Shown: positions 11,989 through 24,115, numbered from the stretch's first letter. The stretch: 64,000 bases of DNA from Floccularia luteovirens (GCA_009739215.1 VSJF01000007.1:1674001-1738000), one strand, 5' to 3'. Made by a program: numbers and translations. Notes: a model not told the origin generated them from the letters alone.

Positions 11989-13724
11989 GATTGATTAGCT
12001 GTAATTGTTGATGAGAAAAGATTGCAGAAAGCATTGGGCTTTTATACGTCGTTCCGCAGAGGTTGTCCGCCTGGAGTACCAGAAAATAGCTAGATACAGT
12101 CTTCGTAATCATGCTCGTATGATATGAAGCCTAGACATGGACATCCACTTGGAACGCAGGAAGGTCTTGATAACATGGGAGCAATTCGGAGAAAATGCCG
12201 TGATAAAATGCAGATTATGCTCAGTGGTGAGTTGCGTCTCTAGGATCCACAACTTACCACGAAAGTTAGTCCAAAGGGGTATAGTGATGCATCAGTAGCG
12301 GAGCGACATAAAAATGACATCCTCTAACTGTCGATGAGAAGTTTGTGTATCCACTTTATAACCCGGAATTTTTATCTCATAAAAACGCTAATCATTTTGT
12401 TGACATAGCTTGGAGTTGAAACTCGCAAAACTTTTCCGAGGTATAAACAAGATGACATCGGGTAGAGCCAGGGACCGTCAAAGTGTCAAAATGAAAGAAG
12501 ACCTAGGTTTGTTTCGGCGGTTCTCCCCCTGATGTCGAGGTCGGTCCTCTGACATAGAATTCCATCAGATTCCGATGGTGGCAGTTATTACTAACGAGTT
12601 CGGCTTGAATACCCACCATTCGCTTTTCAACAATATACAAAATTGTAAAAGACCTCGCAAAATTCTGTTACGCAGATTTCGCACAGCGTATTCCTTGTGC
12701 GGGGAATCGCATTTCCCGAATTTTGAAAGCGAAAGCATTTATTCCACGTTATGGACATGCCGGTAACCCTGCCCCAGTTTTAGTTTGGCGACAATTTCTT
12801 GGCCTGAGCTCTAGCGAGGTTGAGGTGAGCATACGCAATCCAACCTCGGTGATAATTCTATACCTCAAAGGTTTCGACATTCGGAAATCACTAGATGTGG
12901 AACAGAAACATTGAACATGTCGTCGGTGGACAGCATCAGTTTTCACTAAAAGGAAGGTATACAGTGACGGCCGTCTGAAGATGCTTCATGCCTGTTCTAG
13001 ATCACTTCTATTGGTAGTCTTGAGCTGTCAGTGATTAACGACGGAAGGTGGGTACGTACCCGTTTATGGCACGCCTCGCTAACTTTGGCGAACCTCAGTC
13101 CAGGCTCGTGATAAAATGTTCTTGGTATTGGAAATAGATAAATACATGAAGTGATTGGTAGAGTTTTGGAAGCTCTCAGACTGGTGCTGTTATTCATCCT
13201 TATCCTTATCCTTAGTTATGAGTTCAAGTTCGGATCACGTCGGACAGACCACGGAAGACTTTGTATAACGACTGGGCGGACTGCTGCCCATGAGGTAAAG
13301 TGCTTGTGAAGATAAGGATTCGGGTCCGCGTTCAACGTACGACACTGTTCTTAGATATTCAGGAGTGCGATATCTGTGAGAAGACAAGAATGAATTGCTA
13401 CTTTACTTCTATGGGTATCACCTCACGGGCACGTGATCTGTGGTTGAATTTCACAGCACGCGTCTCTTCTCCAACTCTCCAACTCTTTCACCCTCCTCCG
13501 CTTGCGTTCCCCTTCCTCATTTCTCTTGACGACCCAAAAACGAGTTGCATTCACTTTCTGAGACCACACATCAGAATAAATACTGTAAGCATACTTTATC
13601 TTTCTTTTAATGTCTTTTATCTTACCAACTTGTGTTGCTGCGCTTGCGCAGAAAACCCACGTTCCCTACTAACGAATCATTACAGGAAAAATCATAAAAA
13701 CAACAGCATTTTGTTACCAACCAA
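11989..13724. other. intergenic region with a 5'-UTR intron of the following gene
   Basis: The peroxidase promoter occupies the first few hundred bases. No coding sequence is supported between about 12.1 and 13.5 kb. A well-formed intron (GTAAGC...GCGCAG, about 13585-13651) lies in the 5' leader of the membrane-protein gene. The leader is pyrimidine-rich near 13460-13510. Confidence 0.5.
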
Positions 13725-16358
13725 ATGGCTGCACCCACACAGGAGTTCCCTCCGTGGTTGACGCCATCACCGTCTGTTGTAACCGATGCGGCGGGTGACC
13801 CAGTATCAACCTCCACCACAATAGTGTACTTGCCATTGACGTACTTTGGGCCCAGCGTGAGTCTTTATAAATGACAAGTTGGTTCAGCGAGAGTTAACAA
13901 GCCTTTTAGGTGCCACTGGGATCCCTTTGGACTTTTGGTGGTTCGACATCACCTGCCTCAACTGCTTCAGCAACAACGGCGTCTACCGCTAGCATTTCTT
14001 CCGTAATATCCTCAGCGACACCTACATCATCATCATCAACAGCATCAACATCATCTGTATCTTTATTGTCTTCATCTTCTGTTACATCTTCAGCATTTTC
14101 ATCAACTATAGTTCCCACTTCTACTTCTTCATTTTCATCCTCAACCATTGGTTCATCACCTACACCATCAGTAGCACCTCGCCCTAGTGCAGGTAATAGG
14201 TTGACTAGAGGCCAACTCATTGGAGTCATTGTTGCAAGCATTCTTGGAGTCATTTTTCTTTTTGTTCTTGGACTTGCCATTTACCTCTGGTGTAAAGGGC
14301 GCAAAAATAGGAAATCTCGAACGAGATATTCATTAACCACACCTATAGACGAAGACTACTTTGTGGTCGGTCCTGGAGGCGAATCGCCTGGAGAAGGTTC
14401 TCCTAGACATAGCGGCGAAGAAGCCGACCCGTTCCTACAGAGAAGCGGGGAGACCGAAGCAATGAGACAGGTTGAAGGTGAAATGGGTTCTAGGCCTAAA
14501 GTACCACGTGTTCCTCCACCCGTCCCAGGTAGTTTGTCCTCATCTGGTTCATCTTCGACAAATACCTCTGGTTATGGTGAATTACTTGACCGACCGAGTC
14601 TGGGCCTCCTCCCAAGTATGGCAGAAGAGACAGCGGAACAGACTCACAGTGTTCTCTCACCAGAAGAGATGTATCGCATCAATCGTGAATCAGTTCTCCC
14701 CGAGGACCCTTCCGACCCAGAATTTGCTGGTGCTTATGCATATTCAACTTCACCTCTCATACCACCCCCACGTTTAGTTGATCCTAGCAGTTCTTCTGCA
14801 CCCCTTCCTCGCCATGTTATCACTCCCCACAAGTCATACCTTTCCCAAAGATCTCAAACACCAGTGGATACAGAAGAATCGGCTACCCTCTTGACTGCCC
14901 GCCGGGTGAGGGTAGACGACATTGTCACTAAATCTTCACTTGACGCTTATGAAAACGAAGACCCTGCTGGACCGAGCAGCAGTCTCTTGGGTGGGCTTGG
15001 GCTTAGCGGACTGGCCAACATCGGTCGCCTTAACTGGTTCAAAAATATTGATCTTCACAGAGAATCCCGCCACAGTCCAACTTTGACTCCTTTCCTTCTT
15101 CCTGATCCCGACACTGAACCAGAAAAAGGCTCGAGTTCAATGCCTGACAGCCAACGCTCTCGTCGCTTTGGTGTGGGGCTTGATGCAGAAGGCAACCGTC
15201 CAGTTTCCAATATGAGTGGTCGTAGTGGCACATCTGGGGCAACGATTTATCATGACGCACATTCCTCGATCCCTGGCACACCTATCTTGGCTTCACTTCC
15301 ACGCGCCTTGACACCATCTGCTCCGCCGCTTCCTAGTAACCTGGCAAAATGGTCATCCACAGGTTCATTTGGGTCTCCTGTCCTGTTTGACGATGGGACA
15401 TCAGATTCTCCTGTAAGACGTTCTCCTGGTGGCACCAATCTTAGTCAAAGTGCTTCAGGATTGGATATTCTAGATATGCCCGCTCCTTCTGCAGTCTCCA
15501 ATTTCGTCAGCGCTTCTCTGTCATCGTTAAGGGAATCCGTTGCTACCAGCATTGGGATCAAGGCTCATCCATTCCCGCCTGGACTTGATCTAATTGCACA
15601 GAAGACATGGACGGACGACGCCTCGACAAGCGCAACGCACTCACCTAATACCTTTGGTGTCACAACCAACGATCATAATGATAATCAGGCTATTGCAATA
15701 GAGGTGCTTGAAGAGGCGCCCCCAAGTGCCGGAGAAGGCTGGAGATCGATGGCCACAAGTGGAGTTAACGAAACAGGAAGGAGAACTACTTTTGGATTGG
15801 TGAGATATTTACCCCTTACTCCATTATTATTATCGTCTAAGCTCTTTTTAATAGCCTCAATATGTCTATCAACCTGATTATATGTCCGAGCAAGGTTCCT
15901 TGCACTCTATGCGTTCTCACTTCAGCCCGTCGTCGAGATCTACTGGATCTGCTCCAGCATCACGTCGTGACATGCACGGATCAAACTCCTCAAGACCTTC
16001 TGTACGAACTGGTAGCAGCGGCTTCTCAAACCTACATCATCTTGGTCGCACCAACAGCGTTACTTCTGACGGGCGTAGGCGAATTGGTGGCCCAATTTCT
16101 CCTGCAGGCTCTATATTTGGTCAAGTGCGTAGTGCGGACGTGGTACCTAAGACACCTATATTGGGTTCTCCTCCCTCTGCGCATATCTCTCCGGACCGTG
16201 CAAGTACTGTGCGCTCGGTGACATCTGATACAACTGCCGTAGGTGGTGGTACTCCACCGGTCGTTGATCAGGAGCTTCCTAGCCCTTTGAGCCCTTCGTT
16301 CCGCTTCTCGAATACACCTTGGATCGGTGGACTAGACCAGAATTGGAGTGCTGCATAA
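13725..16358 (+). CDS. single-pass membrane protein with Ser/Thr-rich ectodomain
   Basis: Exons 13725-13856, 13910-15799 and 15855-16358 join in frame to about 841 residues. The N-terminus (MAAPTQEFPPWLTPSP) has no clear signal peptide. Residues 55-130 are almost all Ser/Thr/Ala/Pro, as expected for an O-mannosylated stalk. One hydrophobic helix (LIGVIVASILGVIFLFVLGL, about 14218-14280) is followed by CKGRKNRKSR, a classic stop-transfer signal. The remaining 680 residues are a cytoplasmic-type disordered region rich in Ser, Pro and charged residues. This layout resembles Mid2/Wsc-like wall sensors or Axl2-type proteins, but there is no WSC or cadherin-like domain, so the role is inferred only from architecture. 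Confidence 0.85.
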
Positions 16359-17150
16359 AGTTTCTTGCTTCGGATAACAGTCTGGGAGATGTCATCTGCC
16401 CCTCTATAGGCCACTCCGCGATGTTGACAGACGCCATCTCCAGTTCAATTCGGTCGATGATTGAACGTTGATTTTTTGGCGGCGGGTTGGATGGACCAAT
16501 TGTTTTGCTTTTAGCCTTGCATCATTGACATGCTTCTTTTCTCTTTCTCATGCGGAGGCTTGTTGTATTGCTTTGAACATATGTTTATTATTTTCTTGCC
16601 TGATTTTTTCCCTTCATGCTGTATCTCACTGTGACATTTCTTGCATCATGACTAACGAACCACCTGCGACACCTATACTCACTACAACCCGCGCTCCCTA
16701 TACTGACATTAACACCGTACTAAATCATGTAAACGACTATTCTTGCAATAAAACATATGCAACTATCACGTTAAACGCGACTCCTAAAAGTGTAATACAG
16801 CTAATTGTAAGTACCGGCGCCAAAGGAAATACATCACCATTTGCTGGTGTTAATGTCATGTTCGCAGGAGACTCAGCACAATCATCTCTCGTTGGAGAAA
16901 AAAGACTCTTTTCACGGCTTGATACAAAATGGACAGAAAACAATTCTGGGCAAACTGCTCTCCGTCCAAATGCTTTCCGACATTCATGCGGCAAGTAGAA
17001 CAACACACTGGAGGTTTTGTGCAGCTCCTCTCTCAACTTCAGGAAGGAAATTTTTTTAAATCATGCACTTGTCGTTTTTCATGATCTAAATTGAGTGTTT
17101 TGCAGCGCATTTCTCTGTCATAAGTTATTTTAATGACTGATCAACCTAAC
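16359..17150 (+). repeat. decayed repeat related to Crinkler-flanking DNA
   Basis: This stretch shares blocks with other parts of the island. 16540-16800 matches 30250-30400 in the same orientation (shared GTATCTCACTGTGACAT and GTAAACGACTATTCTTGCAAT). 16920-17150 matches 20930-21180. Part also resembles 24190-24310, just downstream of the spacer Crinkler-like gene. A frame of 176 residues at 16468-16998 crosses it, but it shows no domain and its counterparts are not open, so it is treated as a remnant. Confidence 0.55.
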
Positions 17151-17415
17151 CTTGCACAAAATATCATACACACTGTATATGCATCCAACGATTTCTCGGC
17201 AAATTCCAAGTTTTAGAAAGCCAAGTCTTGGTGTGCACGGAGTTCATGTATAGCCGAGTCAATCGGAAAGTCGATAATATGTGTATGGACATGTTTATTA
17301 AGTCATTCTTCCATCAACGAGAATACAGATTTTCACCAAGGACTCTAACTAGTTAACTTTTCAAAGCATCGGACTTAAACTATCAGTGAACTATTAAGCC
17401 GGTGTAATGAGAACA

Positions 17416-18748
17416 TTACCTTTTCATTAGACTACGTATTAGGTCCTTCTTCGTATTGAAATACTGCTCCGCCTCCTTTACCCGCTCTTCCTCCTTTTCC
17501 GCCATCTCCCGGAGCAGGTAAAAGAGATCCTTGGCGATGTAAACTGTAATGGGTTCGACAGTATACGATCCTTGAACGTCTTTCCAATTCTCACGATGGA
17601 TTCTGAAGATGGTGTTGAAAAAGTTATCCTGTTAGCGCACGATACGTGGTTCCATTGGTGATACTTCTAATCAACCACTTCTGTTCCATATAAAACCTTT
17701 CCATATCACCAGATCTGTAATTGAAGCAGATCTGTGGAGTCGGAGCAGCCTTGTGAAATCTTTCTCTCACATCAGAAAGGTCTCGTTCAGGATATAGTTT
17801 TGATCTTCAGAGACAGTTATTTAGTCAATTCTGCAAATCCAAAATGTACCAACACATACACCTTTTTTATCTCTTGCAAGTTCCACGCATTCATGATAAT
17901 CTCCTTAGGAATCTTCCGGCGCCGCCGTGGAGAGGGGTCAGAAAGCTGTTGGAAGGGATTCCGGTGCGGTTCAAAGCGCTCCCAGTGTGATTTTTTGGGA
18001 GCAATCACATAAATCGGAAACAGCTATATGTTCCGACCACATACGGAGTCGAGTGCGCTTTGAGGGGCTTCCTCTGAATCAACAAACACCACGTATATTT
18101 CCCACTGCTTCGGTGAAGTGCCGGATCGACAATTTCCACACCCGAATCAGAAAATAAAAACCATTTTCCGGATTTATACAAGACCACCTGCTGTTTCTCC
18201 CCAAGGCAACAAAGCAAGGCATAAAGGATCCACATTTTTTTTCCTGGATGTAAATCACAACGATGAGCAACACCACGTATTAAAACCATCTCGTACCAAT
18301 TCCTGGTTGCCCGGTGAGTACTATGAATCGGGTGCTTGACCTATAACGGTAACTGGAGTTATTATAGTACTGGTTCAGCAAGCACGGGCAAACCATGAAG
18401 TTTTGCAATCAAATGGATTTTCTCGGCCTCGTTCGACTCGAACAGTTTTGGGAAGTAGGTGGTGATGCGTTTTCTCGCATCGATCTTAACCAGTGGCACA
18501 CCATTGTAAGTTGAGGCAGTTGCTGAGTCCAGCTCTAATAGAGTAGGTTCATCGAGGTATGTGCCGAGGGCCCACACCTTGATAGACCCAAGGCTGACCC
18601 CCTTATAGGGAGGATACTGTCTCTCGAGTGCGTTTTGTAAGTCGCCGAGGGCCCAATCTGAGGAGATCCTGAGGTTAATAATATGGTCATCCTTTGGAAG
18701 ATCTGGTTCATCCAGAGCTAGGCAGAAAAGGTGCAGCGTAGAACCCAT
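17416..18748 (-). pseudogene. Crinkler-like gene, left-arm copy, internally deleted
   Basis: The start matches the family (MGSTLHLFCLALDEP). The N-terminal ubiquitin-like header is complete, with the conserved LGDLQNAL-YPPYKGVSLGSIKVWAL core and a final IHLIAKLHG. The linker is missing: sequence equivalent to about 28440-28860 of the right-arm copy has been deleted, so the header runs almost straight into the P-loop exon. The Walker A threonine is replaced by lysine, as in the right arm. The NTPase core (ILYALLCCLGEKQQVV) is present with frame breaks, and the C-terminus ends in a Glu/Lys-rich helix at 17416-17560 without the nuclease domain. Crinklers are effector or toxin-like proteins that deliver an enzymatic domain, often nuclear; any role here is inference. 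Confidence 0.75.
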
Positions 18749-19815
18749 ACTGTGTTGAGAACTAGGTTGTGAGGTGGGGGGGTTCAAAAACAACACTCTA
18801 CAAATGATCAGCATAGTTTTTATTCCGAAATTCATTGGACATTCGATCATAATAAAACATTTGAAACATAAACCTACTCGATTGACTTAGGGGTACATAT
18901 GCATTCGGGAGGTAGCGGGAATATTCAATCGCGGTCAACGTCTAACACACTCGCAGATCCTGTGAAACCATGTAATTTGTAATCATAACGTCTATGTTAC
19001 ATTGACTTATGTGCACCATGACCTTTTTTTCTCCTTTCCGATTATACTTATCCTGTATAATCTGAAAGAAGAAAAGGAGGTTAATGTTGCGACATAACAG
19101 AGTAAATACTGATATCGAGGATATTCAGAAACTCAATCGACCTTTCAAGATCACAGTCAAAGTCGATAATGTATATGACAGATTCTTCGCATTCGTTGTA
19201 ATTCCATCAACGAGAACGATAACCCCATGGTTCCATGGCACACGTATTCCCATTGGTACCAAACTGGAGACTTTTCTTCTGATCCATTACCACGCACCTT
19301 CATCTAGCTGTTTGTATTTGGGCAACGGGTGCTAGATGACCTCATCGTCAGAGCAAGGCACGTAGCAGAGGCCATAACACAGAGAAGGAAGAGGAAGAGA
19401 TGCATGAACAACGCTCAGGATTTGTTCTGATTAGCTGACGGATTACAGTGTTTGGATGGAAAGTTCGTGCCAAACAAATGCCGTTTCCTTATCACGGCGC
19501 CACTCATTGTGTGCTCCAGGTTGTTCGTGTTCAACCTGAATAAATTCGACAACCAATTTAGAGCTACCCGCCGCTATGTTCTTCCTCGTGTGGAAGAGGG
19601 TGTACACCATCTACATGGATCTGGGGTAACATATTTCTCTTTTCATCCAACGTTGTTGCAGGAAGGCTTGTATAGGTGTAAGCCTCAAAATTGTCAATAG
19701 ATGAAACTGATTTTGAGGCAGCAGGGAGATGGTACCACAGGCCGGTCCAATTCGTGCTGAAAATTTGAGAGGACTATTAGATGCAAAGTTTGAACTACAT
19801 TCGTTAATGTCCCAT
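18749..19815. other. arm segment without an assignable gene
   Basis: This pairs with about 26.87-27.99 kb in inverse orientation. A frame at 19084-19335 and another at 19452-19700 are open here but broken in the right arm, so conservation does not support coding. A pyrimidine-rich stretch near 19020 precedes a conserved ATG-less block. Confidence 0.45.
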
Positions 19816-19859
19816 ACCACAGCATTCACTCCTCTCAAACTCATATCGCTCAATCCCAA

Positions 19860-20786
19860 TCGTTGCCATACTCCTAGAGTTGCCACCAGACTCATCCAAC
19901 CCTTGACACGTATACATCGCAATACAAACAACCTCACCATAAACAGGTGCTTAGGTGCTTCGAGACCCTAAAGCCTGCCATGGACAACTATATCGCTCCC
20001 GCCAGAGTTCACAACGCTATGCTTAAGAGTAGCTATAAGTTCTCCAGGTTGTACAAACAAGCATACATGATTGCCTCCACTGTTCTCATCAAGAGCCATA
20101 AAGACCCAGTCCCCAAACAGTGAATACACTAAGAGATTTAATCGGGGGCTTATCCTCTAGTCTCTCATCCTATCTTCACCATCCCAAAGCACCTGCGACG
20201 GAATACTGTAGCTCACACATAAAGCCTGTCATCGGCAAGGTCTCTCTCTTCGCAGCTAAGCGTGTTGTCTTTCCTGTACTCTCTGAGGCCTTTGAGCTTG
20301 CCAAGCCCTACATTCGATCAATGGTGCCTACAAACCTCTTCGAAGTATATTATATGAAACATGGCCGCCGATTATAGATATTGCCTTGGCGGGGGGGGGG
20401 GGGACATACTGAGGTATGCCACCTTTACTTTTCTTTTGTATAATCTCTCTAAAAGTTGTCAGACTGATACATTAAATAATAGCATGCTTATTGACTTAGA
20501 TTAAAAGGTCTCTTCGTTGTCCAAGCCAGAAGGTACGCTTTTTTGGGACCACTTGCAAAGGTCTAATCCTCACGGTATGATGTAGCCATCAAGAAACATG
20601 AAGTTCCTAAACTTGAACTTGATGGCCGTTTCTTTACTGGTGACGATTACTCCTCAATGGTGTCCCTCCTCACTTCCCCTGTTCAACTTCGTCCTCGAGT
20701 CGCCCGCCTGTCTTCGTCGTCGCAGCATCAAAGACAGGCTCTCAGTGATCTGATTCCCCTTAATCGGCCTCGATATGGCTCGTTTT
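19860..20786 (+). pseudogene. degenerate left-arm copy of the unknown arm gene
   Basis: This aligns with the intact gene at 25922-26838. Damage is visible: the start ATG is changed, a base is lost a few codons later, a short duplication (GTGCTTAG/GTGCTTCG) follows, and part of the first exon near 20010 is missing. The middle is still readable as a frame of 85 residues (20120-20377). The intron and last exon (about 20590-20786) are recognisable, including the KLELDG and RPRVARLSSSS segments. Confidence 0.7.
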
Positions 20787-21189
20787 AACATCTCGATTGC
20801 CGGTTATTGACGTAATGCTCGTATCAAAGAAAGTTACACGACGAATTGTTTTTTTGGTCTATCAAGAAAACCAGATATAAATGCCCAGTTTGGCAGAATT
20901 TCCTCGCTCGGAGCGCAATTCAGAAATGGCCAGTAAGAAACTTAGCGGGCACTGTTCTGCAAGGAGCCACATAAAAAGGACAGGAAGCGATTCTGAGCAA
21001 ACTGCTGTGGCTCTCTTTCACACATGCTTTCCGAAATCATGCGATAAGCAGAATAACATAACGGAGGTTTTATGCAGCCCCTCTTTCAACTTCAAAGTTT
21101 ATCAGCTGATTATGAACTTGTCGTTTTTCATGACCTAAACTGAGTGTTTTTGCAGCGCATTACTCTGTCATAAAATCATTTTATAATTC

Positions 21190-21951
21190 AGACCAGCCAA
21201 CGAAACCTTGTACATGTACATATATCAACCCTGGTCTTCGAAATTCAATTCTCACTTTTGAAATGTTCATACCAGCATGGATAGCTCCTGCACTAAGTGT
21301 CGGCACAATATCAACTTTTTGCAAATGGGCCACTAGGAGTTTCCTGTATACCAATTGCGAAGAGACATGAAATTCGGGTTAATCCTGAGAAGACCTCTGC
21401 CGCTCCAGACTGCTTCCTTGCTTCTGGCTTCAATATCCCCGCACGTCACGTACCACAGGTTGGTGGCGTCATTCCAGCATCGAGTACGCATTCATTAGAA
21501 TTAGTTACGAAATCACCGCATGTGCGTTTTTCTTATATTATGCGGGCTTCCCAATCGATTTATGGCATCATTATAGGCCAAGATCTCGCGCAACTTACTC
21601 CTGTGTTCAAAGATATAAGGATTACGTTCAATGGTCGAACATAAGCCAATACCACAGGTAACTTGTTTTTGAAATCTTATCTGACAGCTAGTACATTATA
21701 CCTGTCAATCGATGTGATGCTCTATAGCCTGAAGGTCTATAGACCTTCCTTTTAAAGAAGAGTATTATGAGTGACTTCCTCTGCCTTCGAGAAGGCCCCT
21801 AATTAATTAGGGCACATAGACAGACGTAACTGCTGTAAAAATCATCTCATTCATTTTTTGGGGAGGCCCATATATATATATACTCGAGTATATATAAATG
21901 TCTTAAGTCTACACTCTTCATTTTCTCCCGACTCGCATCATAATTTGCTGT
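21190..21951 (+). other. spacer region with an unassigned 115-codon frame
   Basis: A frame at 21297-21644 is open for 115 codons, but it begins right after a stop with no ATG at its start. It contains two Cys and several Gly/Pro but no domain I recognise. It may be the last exon of a lost gene. The remainder up to 21951 is the promoter of the spacer Crinkler-like gene. Confidence 0.35.
21875..21896. promoter_or_regulatory. palindromic TATA element upstream of the spacer Crinkler-like gene
   Basis: A 22-bp perfect palindrome, TATATATA-CTCGAG-TATATATA, lies 56 bp before the ATG at 21952. It is a likely TATA region; the palindromic CTCGAG core could also be a regulator site. The arm copies lack it. 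Confidence 0.5.
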
Positions 21952-24115
21952 ATGGCTTCTGAGCCACAACTTTTCTGCCTTGTCCTAGATGGGCCAGGAG
22001 ATATCGATAACCACATTGCTGGCATCAGGATAGCCCGAGATTGGACGCTCGGCGACTTACAAAATGCACTCGAGAGACACTATCCTCCCTACAAAGGCGT
22101 CAGCCTTGGGTCTATCAAGGTGTGGGCCCTCGATACATACCTTGATGAGCCTTCTCTCTCAGAGCTGGACCCAGCAACTGCCACAACTTACAATGGTGTA
22201 CCATTGATCAATACCGAAGAGAGAAAGTGCATCACCAGCTACTTCCCAAAACCATTCGAGTCCAACGAGGCCAAGAAAATCCATTTGGTTGCAAAACTTC
22301 ATGGTTTGACCTCGCACTTGCTAAATCAGTATTATACTAACTCTCTTGTGGCCATAGGACAATTCAGCTGCAGTAACGGTCAGTACTTGCTCTTGCAGAT
22401 GAGGTTCTTCCTTCTAGTAATTCCGCTTGGCGCGCAGGCATAGTAGTACCCGATTATATGCTGGACTACCATTGTCAATTCTGGGGAGTTCCCCTTGATC
22501 TAATGCTTACAACACTCCCAAACGATGCTAGTGCAATGGGCCTGGATGACGCTAGTCAATCGAGCAATGAAGAATACTCGAAAGGTGATGTTCTTCCCGG
22601 CGAACCTTTCTTAGACGTTGGTGAAACGCGACTTCTCGTTCGTGCCGAATACATACGAGTCTTTGACGCTATCGAAGACATACACAAAGAGGCCCACAAC
22701 ACCCGATCCTTAGTGCTCACTGGGCAACCGGGAAATGGCGCGAAAATTTTTTAATTTGTTAATCTCGCCCATCATTATGATTCCATCTAGGAAAAACATG
22801 CTGGATTCTTTATGCCTTGCGCCGTTGTCTCGGAGAGAAGCAGAAAGTTGTCTGGTATAAATTCGGCAGATGCTTTTTCTTTTCTGAATCGGGTGTGAAC
22901 ATTGTCGATCCTACCCTTTATAAAAGTGGTGGGAAACATACATGGTGCTTCGTAGACTCAGTTAGCGCCCCCCATATCCTTCCCGACTCCATCTGTGATG
23001 TGGACATACAACTGTTTCCGATTTATGTCACATCTAATAAAACAGAATGGATCAACTTCCAACGGTCTCCTAATGTGGTTGTTATGAATCCATGGAAATG
23101 GCAAGAGATAGAGAAGGCGTGCGTGCTAGTACATCTTATATTTGCACAGCTGACCAAACAACTGCTTTAGATCACAACTGTATCCAAAACGAGACCTTGC
23201 TGATGTCCGTGCAAGGTTTGACGTCGCTGGCCCGAATGCACACATTTGTTTCGACTATGATTCTCGTGAAATTCAAGATTTTTACCGGGAACGGGAAGGA
23301 TGGATTGGCGGACTCACCACCGCAGACTCTTTTGTTGAGCTTGTATATGGTGCTAAACCATTGAGCATGGACGACATTCATCGAAATATCTGCATAGTCC
23401 ATCGTTATGATTTCAATGACGTTCGGGGACCACACATTATCGACCCCGTCACGTCAACCGTCCGCCAACAACTTCTTATCCAGTTCTGGAATTTGGAAAG
23501 GGAGGAAGCTTCCGACCTAATGCGACGGTTTTCCCAAAGCCCTTTTACATGTGGAATGGCAAGTGTACTTTTTGAAGCATACCTTCATCGAGTCTTTGGC
23601 AAACGAATTGAACTGATCGCTAAGCCCATGTTTCGGACTGGTGACTCCCGTTCTCATTGGCACGCTGTCTTCAATGATTTCTCGAGGGACCCCTGTGTTG
23701 CAAGTAGCCTGCTCTGATGCATTGCACAACATGAGCTCTGGAATTGCCCTCTCTATGGAGCCGACTAAGGTCATTGTATACTCGAATGTGAAAGAACTTG
23801 TCACGAAGCTTGCGATCGAGGAAGATGCATACCATATACCAACGGTCGGTAATGAGACTGGGTTTGATGCCCTCATCGTTCACAATGGGGTATCTTTACT
23901 TGCTCAAGTTCACAAGTCGGTCTATGCATGGACTTGAGGACCTAAGCCGCCAGTTTTCTGGACTCCCACCTCGACGTAACTGGCGATTCATATTTATCGC
24001 CCCTGAAAGTCTTGTGAGCTTTGCATCCCCCCATAACCATGGCTTTTTTGGAGATCATATCCCGTATGCAGCACAGGTGGCTGTGGCCAAAAGAACCTAT
24101 AATCCATTTGATTGA
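21952..24115 (+). pseudogene. Crinkler-like effector gene with NTPase and nuclease domains (frameshifted)
   Basis: This is the longest family member here. The header begins MASEPQLFCLVLDGPGD and ends IHLVAKLHG (about 115 residues). Next come a linker with FWGVPLDL, an LVRAEYIRVF segment, and a P-loop LTGQPGNGKT assembled across an intron (about 22737-22791) whose donor reads GC rather than GT. The NTPase continues with WILYALRRCLGEKQ and WCFVDS. The C-terminal part has an AYHIPTVGNETGFDALIV motif near 23830 and KFTS / NWRFIFI motifs, as in restriction-endonuclease-fold domains of the Crinkler/RHS-type effector class. Between those motifs, at a GGGG run near 23886, the frame shifts by one base. 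If it is not a sequencing error, the nuclease is truncated. Expression and target are unknown. Confidence 0.75.

Larger units (their letters stand above)
17150..20960. repeat. left arm of a large inverted duplication
   Basis: Read in reverse complement, this arm matches 25.76-30.03 kb. It has a Crinkler-like copy on the minus strand, a 1-kb non-coding block, and a degenerate copy of the unknown gene on the plus strand. Matching landmarks include GTTGCGACATAACAGAGTAA at 19088 and in reverse at about 27632, and CTCGGAGCGCAATTCAGAAA at 20908 and in reverse near 25755. A run of more than a dozen G near 20390 is absent from the other arm. By eye, identity is high but with many small indels. Confidence 0.85.

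Noticed and set aside
13906..14280. Minus-strand acidic frame of 124 codons
   Set aside because: Exact antisense of the Ser/Thr-rich stalk of the membrane protein; its Glu/Asp richness is a mirror of repetitive TCA/TCT codons.
16468..16998. Plus-strand frame of 176 codons with a hydrophobic N-terminus
   Set aside because: Crosses repeat blocks shared with 20.9 and 30.3 kb whose counterparts are not open; no domain recognised.
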